Below, piece after piece: positions 13,500-23,751 of a stretch of DNA of 64,000 nt. Made by a program: the position numbers and the translations under genes. The notes under the pieces are model-generated. The model was not told the DNA's origin. It saw only the letters and a list, made by a program, of their open reading frames with translations, and made no database searches. The stretch is taken from the NCBI RefSeq assembly GCF_963678635.1, contig NC_087063.1, positions 8,094,386-8,158,385 of the forward strand, given 5' to 3'. Source of the stretch: Symsagittifera roscoffensis. Taxonomy: Eukaryota; Xenacoelomorpha; Acoela; Convolutidae. Each line of letters begins with the position of its first letter. The stretch's first letter is position 1.

Positions 13500-13725
13500 A
13501 ATAGGTAGGAGAATTTTGGAAAATTTGGACAAAAAAATGCGTTTTTTTTGGCGTGCGCTCCCCCTCAAAGTTAGTATATATTGGCGCCAAAGGCGCCTTT
13601 AGAAAAATTTTAGGATCGGTCGGTCAAAAATGGAATTCTTGAAAAGTACCAAAGGGCAGGGTGTCGAATCCCTGAGGGGGGGGGGGGGGAAGAAGCGTCC
13701 GCCACCTCCCGCCCCCCCCCTGGTC
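13500..13725. mobile_element. MITE family D, partial copy
   Basis: It shares 'gcgtgcgctccccctcaaa', 'tatattggcgccaaaggcgc' and 'gaaaaattttaggatcggtc' with the other family D copies. It ends in long G and C runs. The left terminus is missing. Confidence 0.6.
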
Positions 13726-14085
13726 AAAGCATTTTGAGTTTGAAATCTTTCAAGTAATGAATCTTCATACTAGCTTTCTTGCTTTGAGCCGGTTCTTGTA
13801 AAATTTTTGAGCTCCAATTCTTCCAACCACGATTAAGGTTGTAAGTTTTATTCATAGAGTTTCCAATTTTTCTACTGGCCATTTTTAGTAATTTCTTAAA
13901 ATCATTCTATCAAAATGCGTTTTGAGCTCTAAATTAAGTTTCTGCTTGTTTTTGATCTTTTACTTTCAAGTTCTGGGAGTTAAAAAAAACACTAAGTTGG
14001 CCAATCAGAAATAATCAATCGCGCACTTTAGTGTTTTATAAAAGTAGTAATTAATCCAAATTGACTGAGGCAGGCTGCTTAGACT
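13726..14085. other. Non-coding gap
   Basis: AT-rich. I see nothing in it that I can support. Confidence 0.5.
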
Positions 14086-15562
14086 AATGAATACCATATG
14101 ATATGCAAACTGTATCATAGTCAAATTTACCTGGTGTATGGAAATCATTTGTGCTTGTTTCAGTCAAAAAGGTCAATAAGTTCAGAATTTCAACAAGAAT
14201 TTATTTTAAAAACCTTTCCCCAAAGATTTCAAAAAGTAGTATGACTTTGACTGTTAAGGGCTTCGCCTTGGTAGGAGTAAATTATGATCGTTTTTTGGAC
14301 AATATTTTATTAATTAATGGATTGTGCATTGATACAAAGCCGCCATCAAAAAACTTGTTTTTCGCTGGGAAAAAATGGTATCAAAAACTTTATAAACAAA
14401 AAAATGTTGGAAGATTCTGGGCTGTTTTTATGTTCTCGCCTTTAATGTGACATAAGTTGTCAATGTTATAAGTTGTATTGCAATTCAGCATATCTGAAAA
14501 TTGTTTTTTTTTAGCAAAAATATTTTTTTGTCAAAGTGACCTTTGGGTACCTGCTGCATATTTGATACGCTATATGATATTGTATTTTTGCGTTTTTGGA
14601 GTTTCATGTTGCTTCACTTATTTCTTTTAACGAAAAATGATCTTATGATTATATAAAATGTAGTTTTAAATTTGAGCTCATCGTGATTCGGGTTGTATGC
14701 AAAACTCTAACAAAAGATGGTTATTGAAAAAATCGAGACTTGCTCGGATAAAAACTAGCGTGTGTTCAAATGCTCCGTCTTTTTTTTCAAAAACTGGAAC
14801 GAAAAAAAAATGTTCTCTATTTTACAGCCACGTTTCAAACGTTCAATTACTATGTAAAGAGTTCATTTTGGAACAATTAAATTAAAAGACTGAGATTTTT
14901 TTGCAACTAATATCCTAATTCACAATTTTGATTAACAGCCAACACATACATAATTAGCGAACAAGCTACTGAATTTGTAAGGACACAAAACCAATCTACA
15001 AATCTACATCGTGTAAAACAAAATACGTCCCTTGAAACATTTTTTGAGCTTTAGTTTTCTGGTATTGATCAATTGTGCATTTTGATTCATTTTGTTGACC
15101 AATTTTTTGCGGTTTTTCAATGAATTTTTTTCAACGTCTGATTTTAATGCCTATTTGCTCAGGATAAAACTAAACGAAAGTATTATAAAGAAAAAATTAG
15201 AAAAAATTTTTGTGAAAAAACTCTGAAATCGGTTTAATTATTCTGATGTTGCGAATAAGTTGATTTTGATTGTAAGAAATGCAAAGCCTACCAAATGTGG
15301 CCGTGATATCATACTATTTGGCAATTCTATAGACTTTCTGGTTAATTAAGTTAGTTTGAGCTTACTGCTGACCGATCAATTTTTGAATTTTTGAATTGAA
15401 CTTCATAAGACTCTGAATAAAAACTATCCCAGGTTGTGATTAAGTGTAAGAAATCTCCGTTTGAAAAAATGACGAAAGCTGATTAACCTGAACAAAAGTG
15501 TTTTTCAAGTTTTTTTTCTTAAGTTTAGAACGTTTTTATTTGGATAAAAGCTGTGAGAAAAA
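14086..15562. repeat. Tandem direct duplication, unit 1 (about 1.48 kb)
   Basis: This unit and 15563-17046 are collinear over their whole length, offset by 1,477 bases, with scattered substitutions and small indels. They abut directly: unit 1 ends '...gctgtgagaaaaa' and unit 2 starts 'aatgaatac', as unit 1 does. Each unit contains a 'cttgtttcag' acceptor-like site followed by an open frame of about 90-99 codons, at 14151-14450 in unit 1. The frame is truncated by TGG to TGA in unit 2, so I do not call it a gene. Confidence 0.85.
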
Positions 15563-17046
15563 AATGAATACAATTTGATATGCAAAATGTATCATAGTCA
15601 AATTTATCTGTTGTATGGAAATCATTTGTGCTTGTTTCAGTCAAAAAGGTCAATAAGTTCAGAATTTCAACAAGAATTTATTTTAAAAACCTTTCCCCAA
15701 AGATTTCAAAAAGTAGTATGACTTTGACTGTTAAGGGGTTCGCCTTGGTAGGAGTAAATTATGATCGTTTTTTGGACAATATTTTATTCATTGATGGACT
15801 GTGCATTGAAACAAAGCCGCCATCAAAAAACTTGTTTTTCGCTGGGAAAAAATGGTATCAAAAACTTTATAAACAAAAAAATGTTGGCAGATTCTGAGCT
15901 GTTTTTATGTTCTTGCCTTTAATGAGGCATAAGTTGTCAATGTTATAAGTTGTATTGCAATTCAGCATATCTGAAAATTGTTTTTTTTTTAGCAAAAATA
16001 TTTTTTTGTCAAAGTGAACTTTGGGTACCTGCTGCATATTTGATACGCTATATGATATTGTCTTTTTGCAATTTTTTGCGTTTTTGGAGTTTCATGTTGC
16101 TTCACTTATTTCTTTTAACGAAAAATGATCTTATGATTATATAAAATGTAGTTTTAAATTTGAGCTCAGCTTGATTCGGGTTGTATGCAAAACTCTAACA
16201 AAAGATGGCTATTGAAAAAATCGAGACTTGCTCGGATAAAAACTAGCATGTGTTCAAATGCTCCGTCTTTTTTTCAAAAACTGGAACGAAAAAAGTTTTT
16301 CTGTATTTTACAGCCACTTTTCAAACGTTCAATTACTATGTAAAGAGTTCATTTTGGAACAATTAAGTTAAAAGACTGAAATTTTTTTGCAACTAATATC
16401 CTAATTCACAATTTTGATTAACAGCCAACACATATTTAGCGAACAAGCTACTGAATTTGTAAGGACACAAAAGCAATCTACAAATCTACATCGTGTAAAA
16501 CAAAATACGTCCCTTGAAACATTTTTTGAGCTTTAGTTTTCTGTTATTGATCAATTGTGCATTTTGATTCATTTTGTTGACCAATTTTTTGCGGTTTTTC
16601 AATGAATTTTTTTCAACGTCTGACTTCAATGCCTATTTGCACAGGATAAAACTAATCGAAAGTATTATAAAGAAAAAATTAAAGAAAATTTTTGTGAAAA
16701 AACTCTGAAATCGGTTTAATTATTCTGATTTTGCAAATAAATTGATTTTGATTGTAAGAAATGCAAAGCCTACCTAATGTGGTCGTGATATCATACTATT
16801 TGACAATTCTATAGACTTTCTGGTTATTTAAGTTAGTTTGAGCTTACTGCTGACCGATCAATTTTTGAAACTTTGATTTGAACTTCATAAGACTCTGAAT
16901 AAAAACTATCCCAGGTTGTGATTAAGTGTAAGAAATCTCCGTTTGAAAAAATGAGGAAAGCTGATTAACCTGAACAAAAATGTTTTTCAAGTTTTTTTTC
17001 TTAAATTTAGAACGTTTTTATTTGGATAATAGCTGTGACAAAAAAC
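15563..17046. repeat. Tandem direct duplication, unit 2 (about 1.48 kb)
   Basis: Second unit of the duplication. The small open frame (15628-15897) differs from unit 1 by several replacement substitutions and one stop. That pattern suggests neutral drift rather than a conserved protein. Confidence 0.85.
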
Positions 17047-17814
17047 ATTCAGTGAGAAACGGTTGATTAAAAGTACCGCAAAACACAAAAATTAATGAAG
17101 ACAGAAAAATTTTAAAACAAGAGCCTGTCGCAGGCCACGGCCATTTTTCAAAAAAAGTAGGGTTGATTGAAAAAAAAACACATGAAACTGTTTGAAAATC
17201 CTATAAACTCAAACTAGGACTGAAAAGGTTTTGATATGAATACGAACCAAATCACTGAGTTCTGCGGTAAAGAGGGGTGGTTTTTTAAAAAAAAATTCAA
17301 GATTTTTTGTCAACATTTTTAGGTCAACTAAGTTGATTTTCTGAATTCGCCTTAAGCAATAGCGAGATATCGCGTATATCAGCGCCCTGAATGTTCCAAT
17401 TGCACTTTAAAGCTAATTGAAAAGTTTTGTTGCGGCTCAATATGGGGTGAATTTGTTCTCTGCCTACGCCTCTAATAAAAACGCAATATGTAGCGTGTTA
17501 ATTATCCCAAGTTGACCAGATTAGCAATGTTGAAACACCAAGAACTTAACAAAAAACTTGAATTCCCGATATGAATTTTTTTCAGATGGCATTAAATTGT
17601 TCGATCAAAAACGCTTAATCGGAAAGTCGAAAATTGATTCTATAAAAAACGACCCAATCATAAATATTCCAATTTTTCTTCGAAAGTCGGAACAGCAAGA
17701 CAACCAGTATTTTGGACAAAAACTGAATGATCCGAATGCCGCTTAATTGGTCTCAAATATTATGTTGAATGAAATTTTGATAAGTTACAAACTTTCAAAA
17801 GCAAAAATAAACAA
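17047..17814. other. Non-coding gap
   Basis: AT-rich. A fragment of the family B middle section lies around 17480-17560 ('gcgtgttaattatcccaag'). No gene is supported. Confidence 0.5.
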
Positions 17815-18355
17815 GACTGCTCGTATCAGGGCAAAGACTTGAATGTTCCGACTGCCTTTTAAGGTTTATGGAGCAGTATTAACATTTAAAAACTCAATGA
17901 AATAAAATAAAATGAAAAAAAATTTTTCTAAAATTTGAATTTTTTTATGAAAATCATTACCCCACACGCCATAAAAGGAACAAAAGGATAGATTTCGCTC
18001 CTTCTAACAAACAATTATGGCAAATAAGATTCTTTTGACCAATTTGGAACGATTTCTATGATGGATTAACTCTCGGTTTACGCGTTAATAGCGCGAAATA
18101 TATCGCGCTTTAATTGTCCCAAATTGGCCAAAATGGCAATCTTTAAACCCCCGTAACTTTACAAAAAACGATCACAGGTGAAATATCTTTTCAAATTTGA
18201 GCTCAGAACAACAATACCTTTCGAATGATATACAAAAATTCCGTCAAAAATGGCTAGTTAAAAAGTCGAAATTTGTCTGAAGAAAAAAAAAACCCACCCG
18301 AGCACAAATATTCCGTTACTTTCGTATCGAAAGTCGGAACAAAAATAAAGCGCTT
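17815..18355. repeat. Interspersed repeat, family B, copy 2
   Basis: Collinear with 953-1490, with 'gttccgactgccttttaagg' near the left and 'agtcggaacaaaaa' at the right. It ends about 100 bp before the LTR of retroelement copy 1. Confidence 0.65.
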
Positions 18356-18658
18356 ATTTGGAGCAATTATGAGTGCGGGATAAAGTGCCACTTATAGATA
18401 ATTAATGTACTGACACTGTTAAAAACTAATAAAGCAATTTCAACCGCAGTTAGGCTAGTGAGTTATAACCGAGGTGGTTAACTCATAGAGTAATTTCGGA
18501 TAGGGTACACCGTCTGCTCGTCACGCTATCTTATTTTCGGCCGGATAGATTCGTGCAACTTCTTAGTCTAATACCGATCCTAATCTTACTCTTATACTAT
18601 CTAGTCTCAGGTTGTTTAACTAGTCTCTGCTAGGCTCAATAGATCTAGGGTATACTGG

Positions 18659-18664
18659 TTTATT
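18659..18664 (-). promoter_or_regulatory. Polyadenylation signal AATAAA in the LTR
   Basis: AATAAA on the minus strand inside 'gccgcaataaaccag', about the middle of the LTR. It is conserved at 36015-36020 and 48331-48336. It is the natural candidate for element poly(A) addition. Confidence 0.6.
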
Positions 18665-18725
18665 GCGGCTGCTGAAGTTCTCTTGGAGAGTCAACTAATT
18701 TCTAAGTTAAATTCAAATCTCTCTG

Positions 18726-18753
18726 GTGCTGAAATTACAAGTAATTTCAGCAC
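18726..18753. promoter_or_regulatory. Perfect LTR hairpin (13 bp stem, 2 nt loop)
   Basis: GTGCTGAAATTAC, then AA, then the exact reverse complement. It is fully conserved in all three LTRs (36082-36109 and 48242-48269). It lies upstream of AATAAA in element orientation. It may be an RNA structure or a protein-binding palindrome; the role is not shown. Confidence 0.7.
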
Positions 18754-18868
18754 TTACAAAAAAGTGGGTTGTTAGTTAGATGAATCATGATTGGTTAATA
18801 TTAAATACTTTACAATGGTAAAATATCTAATTTATCCAATCATAAAATGTAGTTTAGATCAGGTTCCA

Positions 18869-18878
18869 CCCATCCGGG
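18869..18878 (-). other. Polypurine tract of copy 1
   Basis: The element-strand sequence immediately before the 3' LTR reads CCCGGATGGG, a short purine-rich run directly abutting the TG of the LTR. That is the position where plus-strand priming occurs in LTR retroelements. Confidence 0.5.
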
Positions 18879-20457
18879 TTTTACAGAGTTTTTTAGAATA
18901 GTCTTCTGTAATTCAAAGGATGGATGATGGACGTTGGTATTTGGCGAACATCATAATTCTTCTGGGTTTTCGTGTTAGAGAAGTTCCAGGTTCAATCGCT
19001 GTGTCTTCTCATGACAACGACTGGGTTTTCGCAACAAACTCAAATCTGATTTCAGAATGGTTGGCTATGACAGGTTTTTCTGTTCCATGTAGAGAACTTC
19101 TTTTGGGTTGACCTTGTCTGGGAATGGCGTGGAGATTGTGCGTGGAGGGGATGCCTGGTTACTCGGATCTGTACGTATACTTGAACATCGAGGTGGTCAT
19201 TGGTCTAGTTCAATGAAGTCCTTTTCTGCGAAGTCAAGTCGTACTCTAAATCCTTTGAGTTGTGATTGTGGGCGGCATATTGATTGTGGTTGGCCATTCT
19301 TTTTCGAGTGTAGTGGAGTCATTTTGTCTTTGGATGTTCGTCTTTGGTGTTGTATGCTGATCTATATACTGCAGGGTATAATTTACATTTTATAAAATTT
19401 TTATTAGTTTGGTGTTTTAATTATGATTTTGGTTAGTTGTTTTCACAAAAGCTTTTTGTTTTAGTTCAGTTATTTTGAAGAGTTACTCACCCTTGAGTAC
19501 CTCTTATTAAAAATAGAAGTGTGTTCACAAAGCGTGGATGTAGCGCGGTGGGTTAGGCCGGCTATAGAGCATGCTCAGGACGTCCTCTCTGGTGGGTTAG
19601 GCCAGGAGTGGGAGTATAATTTCGTGCGGTTTCTGTGAGGGGTCCTGTTATGTGATAACGTTTTATGTTGGGTTTATTGTGGTTTTTCTTATGTTTCGTT
19701 GGTTGTGTCCTTTTTTCAAAAATCAAATTGTTTTTGGTATGGGTTTGTCTTTCGACTTTTTTGTGTTTTATTATTTCTTTCTTAGACTTTATAATAGTCT
19801 TCAAAAGAATAAATTATCCAGTTTTAAACTGGGTTAATCCGGTTTGGGTACCGTTGGTTTCCTTTTCTTAGTCATGCTGTTATTCTATGTGTTGTGGTGT
19901 TTAGTAAGCTGCGTTGGTTAGTTTTGTTTAGTATATAATTCCTTTCCAACCGGGTTAAAGGAAAGTTTGAAACTTGTTATCGTGTGTTAGAGCTGTTGAG
20001 TGTGAAAGCTTGAAACTGAAATTCATTATTTAAACAATTCTTTGTGGGCGAGCTGTGCGAGTATGGATAGAATTCTTGTGCGAGTGAATGGAATATCAAA
20101 AGGTTAGTACTGCATTTTCGTCTTATCAATTTACTACATAGAATTTCAATTTTACTGCTAGTTTTGGGTAAAAATTAAGTTACAAATTTTCATCATTATT
20201 AGAATTACTGCTTTTAGGGAAATAATTTATAAATTAAATTACTACATTGGTATGAACTTTATTTAATTTAGCTGGTGCAAAAGATTATTAGAGTTTTGAA
20301 CAATTTGAAGAAGTTTTCTATTTTTTATTTTTCTTTTGTGTATTTTGCAGATGATCGTGAGATGAAGACTAAAAATCTAAATAAAACATGGATGAAGAAT
20401 GGTTAGTGTTTTATTTTAAATTTATTAGTTAAAAATATGAGAATTTATACTTACCTG
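18869..20457 (-). other. 3' non-coding region of copy 1
   Basis: 1.6 kb between the last stop and the 3' LTR with no convincing coding frame on the element strand. It holds small palindromes (for example CCAGTTTTAAACTGG near 19818) and a repeated 'ggtgggttaggcc' (about 19550 and 19590). A consensus donor CAG|GTAAGT begins directly after the ORF-X stop, at 20457-20449 on the minus strand. Confidence 0.6.
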
Positions 20458-21630
20458 TTAGTCGTCGGGGAAAAAACCGTGGGGGAAGATGTCGTGGATT
20501 ATGTCGCAATTTGTTAGTAACTTTGCTAGTATGCGAATGATGTTTTTAGTTTGAAGCAGTGGCCAAAGCAATTGAAGTGCTTTAATGGTTTTTAGTTCTT
20601 CAGTGCCAACTGCAAAATCATAAGGTGTGTTTTGGATGAGATTATATAATTTGTGGTTATATTTAGTGTTGTGGATGAATTCTAATATGGGGATTTCTAT
20701 AGGTTGAACAAATTCATGTGGGATAAGGAAGGGTCTGGATTCTTCTGCGTTGAAGGTCTTTGTGATGGGACAAAAAATATACATTTGGGTTATGGGATCA
20801 TAATTGCGAAGAATACTGTGAAGGTTAGTATCTTTGATGCAATATGTGAAGTTAAGAAAAAATGGTGAAGTGTACTTAGAGTTAATAAATTGAAAACGGT
20901 GGTGTGGTTGTCTTGATGGAGCGTGTAGATCAAAGTGATTTTGTATGAAGCGATAATATGTATATGTGTGGGTTTGCTTAGTGCGTAACATAATATCGTG
21001 TGAGCAGTGCAAATCTCGTTCATGTGGTGCAAGGAAATGAAAGGTTAGTGAAAATAATTGAAATTTTTCTTTAAAACTTTCGTAAGCTTTTGTGTCGGTT
21101 AGTGCTTCAGAAATGATGTGGTCGAATTTGCGATAAAATATATTGAGTGTAAATACATATGGTGTTTTGATGAAAAATTTTTCTGTGATTTGTGGGTTAG
21201 CGAAACGGTCATCATCTAAAAATTGGTCTTGGTTAGTTCGGATGATGTTGTGATCGTAATATTCTAGCGTGTATTCGTTAGCTCGAGGTGCAGTGTATGT
21301 TTTTAGTGACTTTTTATATCCTATATAAGTAAATTGTCTATGTGATAGTGGATGGTTATGTGGTAGGGGTGGTAACTGTGGTGCTGTAGGCGTTATGTCT
21401 ACATTGTTATGTTCTTCGTCGTATGTGTTCTGTCTTGTTGCTATTTTTGTGTTGTATTCTTTTATTTGTGCGTCTAAAAGAATTTTGTTTATTGATGATG
21501 AAAAAATTCCAAAAAACCCTGCAAATAGTATGCGTGCCACACTTGCTTGTCTATTTACTTGTGTGTGTATAGCGCATGTATTATAGATTCCTTTTAAAAG
21601 CGAAAAAAGAAATCCTATAAAGTTAAACAT
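20458..21630 (-). pseudogene. Chimeric frame: Env membrane/tail segment fused to the C-terminal part of ORF-X
   Basis: A 390-codon frame. Residues 1 to about 113 are the Env continuation: hydrophobic MFNFIGFLFSLLKGIY, then a second hydrophobic stretch ARILFAGFFGIFSSS, then a proline-rich PQLPPLPHNH tail. From residue about 114 (HRQFTYIGYKK) it is the C-terminal 277 residues of ORF-X, ending GFFPDD. In copy 2 these parts are separated by about 1.1 kb and lie in different frames. The fusion is therefore a deletion product, not an ancestral gene. The ORF-X part has no family I recognise; it is rich in His, Tyr, Phe and Thr. Confidence 0.75.
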
Positions 21631-21660
21631 TGCGTATAAAATAGTTAATTTTTCTAAGAT

Positions 21661-23751
21661 TTAGTAGGGCCATCCTAGAAAATCGAGAATTTCATTTTTT
21701 AGTGTAACAAAGCTAAAAATATTTATAGGTGAAATATCTTGTGGTCTATATTTTTCACCGTTTAGATATATATAGTCTTTAATGTCTTTAAAATATCCAC
21801 TATAGTCTTGTGTATAAATATCTGCAAATCCTGCGGTTTCGGCAAGTTTGCGTAAGTTTTGGTCAATTGACTGTCTTTGTATAGTGTCCATTTGTGTTAG
21901 TAATTCTTGGAATTGTTGTGTTCTAATGTGATGTTGGATATCGGATTTTGAATATATTCCAATTGATTGTAGGTCAATATTTGGGTTTCGAGCAATAGCT
22001 CTGATGCTTTCAGGTGAAAATTTTTTGAGTGATTGCATTAATGTGGGATATGGGGTAAGAAGGTAATATTTATCTTCATCAGGGTTCAGTTGAACTACAT
22101 TGTGGCTATTTTCTGATCCACATGGGACTGCGGTATCCCAAAAATAGGTTCGTCTTGAAAGCGTGTCAACGAAATGTACTTTATTCTTATAAAAGATAGG
22201 GATTCTTTTATAGCATCGTTTATCTTCAAAAACATATAGTGGTGATACTTTTTTGGTACAGGTATAAAACCATAAAATGTTTCCTTCATAGTCTAAAAAA
22301 TTTGATCTATTTCCTGATAGTAAATATCCTGCGTAGGTTATTTTTAATACTGCTAGTGCAAGTGATTGTAGGATTTGTGTCCTTTCTAATTCGCATAGCT
22401 GGTGAAGTGTTTCTAATTCAGAGAGTGACATTTCTTGAAAAATTCGGCTAAATGTGTAGTGAATATCATAGTGGATGTTACCGAAATATGTACTATTCAT
22501 TAGTGATAGTTCTTGTAAACGTGTGCTTCTAGTGTTATGGGGCTTTAGATGTCCACCAGGTTGTCTTTTACTTTTTTGAAAATCAACTGGTATATATGAT
22601 GTTCCTTCGTTTATGGGGTGACTTGTGGCGTATGGGTCGATTTTTACTTTTCCAGTGGTCATGTCGAATCCTTTTTCGTATTCAACTAATATCTCGGAGT
22701 ATTGTGTTTTGTGAAGTGGATTTCTGTATTTACATGCAAGTTCTGTTTCTTGATATATTTGAAAACGTGTCAATTTATTTTCTATATTGTGTATGTTTCT
22801 AAAATTTGAACTTTGTCTTCGTGATGGATGGACTTGTTCATATGGAATTGATTGTACAAAATATTTTTCGTGAAATTTTATCATACGAGCATGTATTTTT
22901 GCTACTTGAAATGTTGTACATGTGTCTTCGGGGAACCAAACAATTGTTGCTTGTGTTCGTGTTGTAGGGTCACAATAGCCTTGATCGTTTTTACAAGGTA
23001 ATCTAATTCCTTGATAGATCATGGTGTTGTCAGATAAATCGCGTGTGAGTTGTATTTTTTCAAGTTGTATTTTCCAATCGAAAAACATTATTTCTTGATA
23101 TCCTTTATTTTTTGTGTCTGCTTTGCAGTTTGATGGGTTATTTATACCAATATGTGGTATCCAGTGTTTATCGTGTATGTCATAAGTTAATCTTCCGTGT
23201 GCGCCGTTGTATGGGTATTTTTCATCTAATTTTATATGTCCTTGATATCTTTCAAGTTCTGCTTGATGTACAGAATCTGCAAAAACTTGGAAATATACTA
23301 ATTTTCTATCTGTGTTTTTATTTCTTGTGATATTGAGTCTTAGTAACTCGTTTTTACAATCTTCGGGATTGAGGTGTAAAAGTCGTTCGATATTACTCTG
23401 GTAGAATGATTCGTGGTCAAGTCGGTTTTTATTTCCATTTGAGACTTGTGAACAATGTACTTTCTTCTCGGAAAATGTTGCTGTGAATTTATATCCTATA
23501 ACTGTTGTTGCTCGGGCTTTTGAATAAAGTGTCGCTATTACATTTGTTGTTTCTATGGCTTGTGGTTCTGTTTCGCATTGTGATACTTGATTTATTGCAT
23601 ATTTGTGTAATGTTTTTTGTTCGTTTTCTTCACAATCGTAATGTGTTACTAATAAATCTTGGGGTCCTGTGCGGGGGGAAGGGTTTATGTTTTCATTTGA
23701 GGTTATTAGAAAAAGGAGTTGGAGAAAAATTAAAATTTTTAGAATATACAT
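21661..23751 (-). pseudogene. env: Env-type glycoprotein, truncated before its membrane anchor (copy 1)
   Basis: 696 codons. The start ATG at 23751 overlaps the end of ORF-P by 13 bases. The N terminus is a clear signal peptide (YILKILIFLQLLFLITS). The ectodomain has about a dozen cysteines (for example YDC, SQC, VHC, LPCKNDQGYC, YTCTKK, VPCG) and N-glycosylation sequons (LNITR, NSTYF, NRSN). The frame stops at TAA right after GWPY, where copy 2 has a sense codon and continues into hydrophobic segments, so the anchor is lost here. A membrane-fusion envelope protein is inferred from position, signal peptide and anchor. The N-terminal cysteine layout reminds me of mononegavirus/chuvirus-type glycoproteins rather than baculovirus-F or phlebovirus-Gc types, but that is weak. 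Confidence 0.75.

Larger units (their letters stand above)
18459..18868 (-). repeat. 3' LTR of copy 1
   Basis: 410 bp, TGGAACCTG...CTCA when read on the minus strand, matching 35815-36224 except at three positions. It contains an AATAAA signal (18659-18664), a 28 bp perfect palindrome (18726-18753) and a longer imperfect AT-rich inverted repeat next to its 5' end (arms starting ATGATTGG). Confidence 0.93.

Noticed and set aside
13660-13725. Poly-G/poly-C runs as a G-quadruplex regulator
   Set aside because: They are the eroded terminus of a family D MITE copy, and similar runs occur at 6999-7010.
14151-15897. The 99- and 89-codon ORFs in the tandem duplication as a gene pair
   Set aside because: The copies differ mainly by replacements and one premature stop, and there is no family match.
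20063-20400. Plus-strand two-exon model (ATG at 20065, donor GTTAGT near 20103, acceptor TTTTGCAG near 20350)
   Set aside because: Phases happen to fit, but it runs antisense to the element, is short, and resembles nothing. Likely chance.
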